Positions 60,344-64,000 of a stretch of 64,000 bases of DNA are shown here, piece after piece. Position numbers and translations under genes: made by a program. The notes below the pieces were generated by a model. It searched no databases. It had not been told where the DNA came from and saw nothing but the letters and a program-made list of their open reading frames with translations. The DNA is taken from the NCBI GenBank assembly GCA_009801085.1, contig VNWV01000006.1, positions 1,860,001 through 1,924,000 of the forward strand, read 5' to 3'. The first letter of the stretch is position 1; each line of letters opens with the position of its first letter. This stretch comes from Lasiodiplodia sp. COLG20 (lineage: Eukaryota; Ascomycota; Dothideomycetes; Botryosphaeriales; Botryosphaeriaceae).

Positions 60344-61469
60344 TTAGTTGCCGTAGGGGTTGGGCAGGTTGGCATCAGTGTAGCACTTAGCCTTCTCAGC
60401 GCTGCAAGTGGCCATGTTGGCATCGGGGGCAGTGCGGCAGGCGTTGTCGGCCTCGTCACAGCAGCCGGCGGCCTGGGAGGCGCAGTAGGACATGTTCGGG
60501 TCTGCCTGAGCCTTGCAGTCGGTCATGACCTTGGTGCACTTGTCCGAGCGCTTGTTCAGGCCGTAGGGGTCAGGAAGACCGGCATCGGCATAGCACGAAC
60601 TCTTCTGCGAGCTGCAGTAAGACATGTTGGCATCGGGACCGACGCGGCATGCGGAGTCCTTCTGGTCGCAGCAGTCCTTGGTGGTGCACTTGTCCTGGCG
60701 CTTAGGGTAGGGGTTGGGAAGGCCGGCGCCAGTGTAGCAAGTAGCCTTGTCGCTCGAGCACTTGCTCATGTTGGCGCCGGGGGCGGTGCGGCACTTGTTA
60801 TCGGCGTCGTCGCAGCAAGCCTTATCGGTGCAGGCCTCACGCTTAGGGTAGGGGTTGGGGAGACCAGCGTTGGTGTAGCAAGTAGCCTTGTCAGACGAGC
60901 ACTTGCTCATGTTGGCGCCGGGGGCGGTGCGGCACTTGTTGTCGGCGTCGTCGCAGCAAGCCTTGTCGGTGCAGGCCGCACGCTTGGGGTAGGGGTTGGG
61001 GAGGCCAGCGTTGGTGTAGCAAGTAGCCTTGTCAGACGAGCACTTGCTCATGTTGGCACCGGGAGCGGTACGGCACTTGTTGTCGGCGTCATCGCAGCAA
61101 GCCTTGTCGGTGCAGGTGTCCTGGCGCTTCTGGGAGCCGTAGGGGTTGGGGAGGTTGGCGTCGGTGTAGCACTTGGCCTTTTCGGCGGAGCAAGTGGCCA
61201 TGTTGGCGTTAGGACCAGTGCGGCAAGCGTTGTCCTTCTTGTCGCAGCAGCCAGCAGCTTGGCTGGCGCAGTACGACTAAACCAAATGAGTTAGTTCTGC
61301 TTGCAGTCACCGGTGATGTCGCGGTTTTGCATACCATGTTCGGGTCAGGCTGAGCCTTGCACTGGGTCATGACATCGGTGCAGCTCTCGCTGCGGGCGTC
61401 GAGGGGCATGGCAAAGCCCTGGGCGAGGAGAGCCGCAACGGCGATGATGGTGGCCTTGGTGAAATGCAT
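60344..61469 (-). CDS. Secreted multi-unit cysteine-rich precursor with five Lys-Arg (kexin) sites
   Basis: Two exons, 61469-61335 and 61276-60344, in phase at a Met/Ser junction; 355 residues. A signal peptide (MHFTKATIIAVAALLAQGFA, cleavage near MPLDA) opens the chain. Six related units follow, each ending LP(N/D)PY plus P, GSQ or GLN; five end in KR: 1 (to 96), 2 (97-144), 3 (145-191), 4 (192-238), 5 (239-288), 6 (289-355, no KR). Units 2-5 have six Cys in the order C-x4-CC-x6-C-x10-C-x6-C; units 1 and 6 have two extra Cys (CTDVMTQCKAQPDPNM). Units 2-4 are nearly identical. Lys-Arg is the Golgi kexin (Kex2) cleavage signal, so release of six small disulfide-rich peptides is a reasonable inference. 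No known family is recognised. Activity (signalling, antimicrobial, effector or structural) cannot be told. Confidence 0.9.
60698..61123 (-). repeat. Three near-identical 141-144 bp coding units (units 2-4)
   Basis: Units at 61123-60980, 60979-60839 and 60838-60698 differ at only a few bases, mostly around the first residue (Q/A/E) and one Asn/Gly change. Their similarity exceeds that to units 1, 5 and 6, showing recent duplication or gene conversion inside the precursor gene. Confidence 0.9.
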
Positions 61470-61586
61470 GGTGATTAAGGATTAAAGAGTGGGTAGTAGA
61501 GACTGTTGGAAGTTGAAGCGTCGAGTTTGAGGAGTGAAGAGCGAGTGTTGGTGGATGAAGACTGGAAGAGCGACGGTTGGCAGCAG

Positions 61587-61594
61587 AATATATA
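61587..61594 (-). promoter_or_regulatory. TATA-like element of the cysteine-rich precursor gene
   Basis: On the minus strand GTATATATTC lies about 120 bp upstream of the ATG at 61469. Position and sequence fit a TATA box of a strongly expressed secreted-protein gene. No other element is assigned. Confidence 0.5.
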
Positions 61595-63882
61595 CACAGG
61601 ACGAGGTTCGTATTCTCTGCCCTACGGACAGCGGGATGAGGTGTGTGGCGGTATTCCCGGAGCTTCGACGTGGGCCATAGCAGCGCACGATGGTGGCTCG
61701 TGTGGCTCGTGTTTGGAGACGCAGGAGAATACTGATCGTCATATCACTTCCTAGTTCTCGGTGAGGCGGAGTGTGGATCCTCGATGAGAGCTCGACTGCG
61801 GAGTCGGCCAGTTAGAACGCCGCTAACACGGTTAACGTGAAACGGGTGCGGGAGGAGCACAATGCTTACAAGGCATGCGTTCATGGCCATCTCTCCTTTT
61901 CTGCCGTTCCCACAGCCCGAGGGCGAGTGAATTCCATCAGGTAATGGAGTGCCACACTCGCAGCTACCAGAAGTCAGCCCTACTGAGAGGCAAAGCAGCG
62001 TCCAGAACAGCTGACCACTGGACGAGCCGCGCGATGCAAGTGAGCCGCATTGTGGTAGCAGTAGCTGCGCAGTTCATGAAGAGATCACTGCCGCCAGAGC
62101 CAAGCTTCGTGGAAAACCTGAAAATAGGAACAGAGGCTGAGAAAATGGCCGTGATATTGTGGGGCTCCCCAAACGGCCCTCGTATTTTTTGAGGCCGACG
62201 ACGGGAGCTGGCCTGATGACGCTGTCGATCTCAGTGCTCCGCCCGAGAGACGAGCGTCGGTGTGACCGTAATGCGGCCGGCACGGGGGACGCGGCTCGGA
62301 TGCAAGTGGATGGTGGTGAGTGCTGCACTGGGCTGGGGCCGGACGAGAAGCGCCGGTCGCGCGATCAAATTCCGATCGTCATTCGGCACAGCATCTCGGG
62401 CGCTGGCCGAATTGGAAGAGACTGGGACAGTAAAGAGAATTGTGGTGCGGTAACCGGAGCAGTGATGATGAGGGTGGTTTGAAGGCGTCCGGCCAGCGCA
62501 GAGGGCGGGCGCCGTTCGGCTGCGGGAGCAGGCAGGAGCGCTGGGCGCCGCGGTTGGCCTCTCGCTCTTTCTCGCTCCGCACCCTTTCCGCGTCCGCACG
62601 CACTGGCTCCCTCAACGAGATCGCTGGCGGTGTAACCTGTCCGCGCCGCCTTCCTCAGCCCTACGCGTCCACTGCGCTCAGTTCACCTCAGGCCCCTGAT
62701 CAACCCCTCCCTCACCGGCATTGTCCCGGCTTGAGCTCCGAGCGAAAGCGGTACCTAGTGCCACGCCTGACCGGCCACGCTTCTGCAGAGCAATCCGCCT
62801 CGGCGCTCCACTCGTGCTGCTCAATCCGGATGCCACTTCATGGATAGCACTCTCCTAGCCAACCACGGTCGCGGCAGTGGCGTCTCGGTTGCATAACCAA
62901 GCATTTCAGTGGCGCTGCCCAGTGTCTGGGGAGGACCCGCTCTATACGAGCCGCCGCGGACGCTTACCGCAACTGTCAGGCACAGCCACTAGCCGGGGTG
63001 CTTCGAGAAAACTGCTCCATCGAGATGAGAAGGAAATGGACCGGCTTGACTTCCGACACCGCGGCGTGCTCCCGTGACGAACACCATCCCAAATGGCACC
63101 TGGTTTACGTGGTACGGGCCCCTGATGGCCTCACGCTCGGACACGGGCCCTGAGTCAGTCGAAAAGGCCGCCTCAGCCCTACCAATGATCTTCCTGACTC
63201 TTTGTCGGGGAGACCGGTGCCAGCGGCTTCTTCGAGCTTGGGCGTCAACGTCGCCGAGGACGCGCGGTCAAATGCCACAACAGACTGGTCGACCTGGCGG
63301 GACTCATCTCCCCGCTCGCCCACGACGTCGTGCTGGTAGCCCCTGATCAAGCCTCCAGACTCCGCAGATGAGCTGACCATGTGTTGGCTGTGGGAGGCTG
63401 CATCGTCGTCGACTTCGTTTACCAAATATCTCTTCGGGTCGGCTGTTGCCGGAAATAGCAGGTTTCGTGCGGCGTTCAGCGCGATCAGCAGAACGTCATT
63501 CAGCCTTGCAACGAGGACCTTCCCGACGCAACTCTCAGTAACGAACACCACTGTAACCTCGGACGTCGGTACTGACTGGAACAAAACTCTCGATACGACC
63601 TAGGTTTTGGCGAGTGGGTCCAAGACTGGCGGTCGCTTCTTCTTCCTCTCCAGCGCCAGCTCATCCCGCGCCCAAACTTCTGGAAAGGGACGTGTGAAGT
63701 CCACTTGGCGTGCATGGTAACGTGTCGGATGGAATCATGCGATTGATGGGGTTATGGGACACTCCAACGGGAGAGCCAGCTCACAGAGGGATACTGCAGC
63801 CGAAGGCTAGTCTGGAGAATAGTCAGGCCCGGGCGCAACTATACCCCCGCCTTTTCTTTTCCTTGAGAAAATAACATATAGT
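61595..63882. other. Intergenic region, no gene supported
   Basis: Upstream region of the precursor gene and further DNA up to the right-hand foldback repeat. Open frames such as 62440-62847 (+) and 63105-63584 (-) show no recognised domain or splice logic. Confidence 0.45.
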
Positions 63883-63948
63883 TGAAGCTATCGTCCGGAG
63901 GAAAATGTCGAATTGAAATTCCACATACACGTTCGGACGATAGCTTCA
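63883..63948. mobile_element. Foldback (MITE-like) element C
   Basis: Arms TGAAGCTATCGTCCG and its complement (15 bases paired) flank an AT-rich loop. The right flank CACCCATGACATGAG resembles that of element B at 53403. It is a third, more diverged copy of the family seen at 53214-53402, 10.5 kb away. Confidence 0.7.
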
Positions 63949-64000
63949 GCCACCCATGACATGAGCGAGAACAAATTTGTGCTCGCCTTCGGCTGCAATA

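Noticed and set aside
63105..63584. 159-codon minus-strand frame (possible hypothetical gene)
   Set aside because: No domain, no signal peptide, no splice partners; codon pattern is not distinguishable from chance.

Overview
The window is nuclear DNA of a filamentous ascomycete (Pezizomycotina). Genes are spaced about 1-2 kb apart on both strands, introns are short (about 45-195 nt, GT..AG), and recognisable genes include mitochondrial EF-G, N-myristoyltransferase, a Swc3 subunit and a DCAF6-type WD40 protein. A class such as Dothideomycetes is only a guess. No ribosomal RNA, CRISPR array, prophage or complete autonomous transposon was seen.

Left part (1-11.3 kb): the 3' part of a paraoxonase/arylesterase-like gene (+), a four-exon DCAF6-like CRL4 adaptor (-), a BTB-like protein ending in three pentapeptide-type repeats (-), then a gene-poor stretch holding a tRNA-like/SINE-like Pol III candidate.

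Centre (11.36-34.11 kb): one uninterrupted, intronless reading frame of about 7,584 codons encodes a giant secreted Ser/Leu/Pro-rich protein. It begins with a signal peptide and consists of successive repeat blocks: a Ser/Thr-rich region, eight 13-residue units, 26 tandem 20-residue units, thousands of bases of GLPSxGLPS, four 44-residue units, about fifty 8-10-residue SNVASALP units and a Pro/Ala/Ser tail. I do not recognise it as a named family.

Right-centre (34.8-46.5 kb): a housekeeping block with SWC3 (-), an ABHD12-like membrane-anchored hydrolase (+), MEF1 (-), NMT1 (-) and an uncharacterised transmembrane protein (-).

Right part (46.5-64 kb): accessory and gene-poor. It holds a salicylate-hydroxylase-like FAD monooxygenase (-), an old-yellow-enzyme reductase (+) and an allantoate-permease-type MFS transporter (-), possibly a small catabolic group. 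Between and beyond them lie foldback (MITE-like) repeats in three copies, simple repeats and a broken, internally duplicated Stc1-like fragment. The last clear gene (60.3-61.5 kb, -) encodes a secreted precursor of six cysteine-rich units separated by five Lys-Arg sites, which looks like a kexin-processed multi-peptide precursor. The giant repeat protein and this precursor are the two most notable loci.
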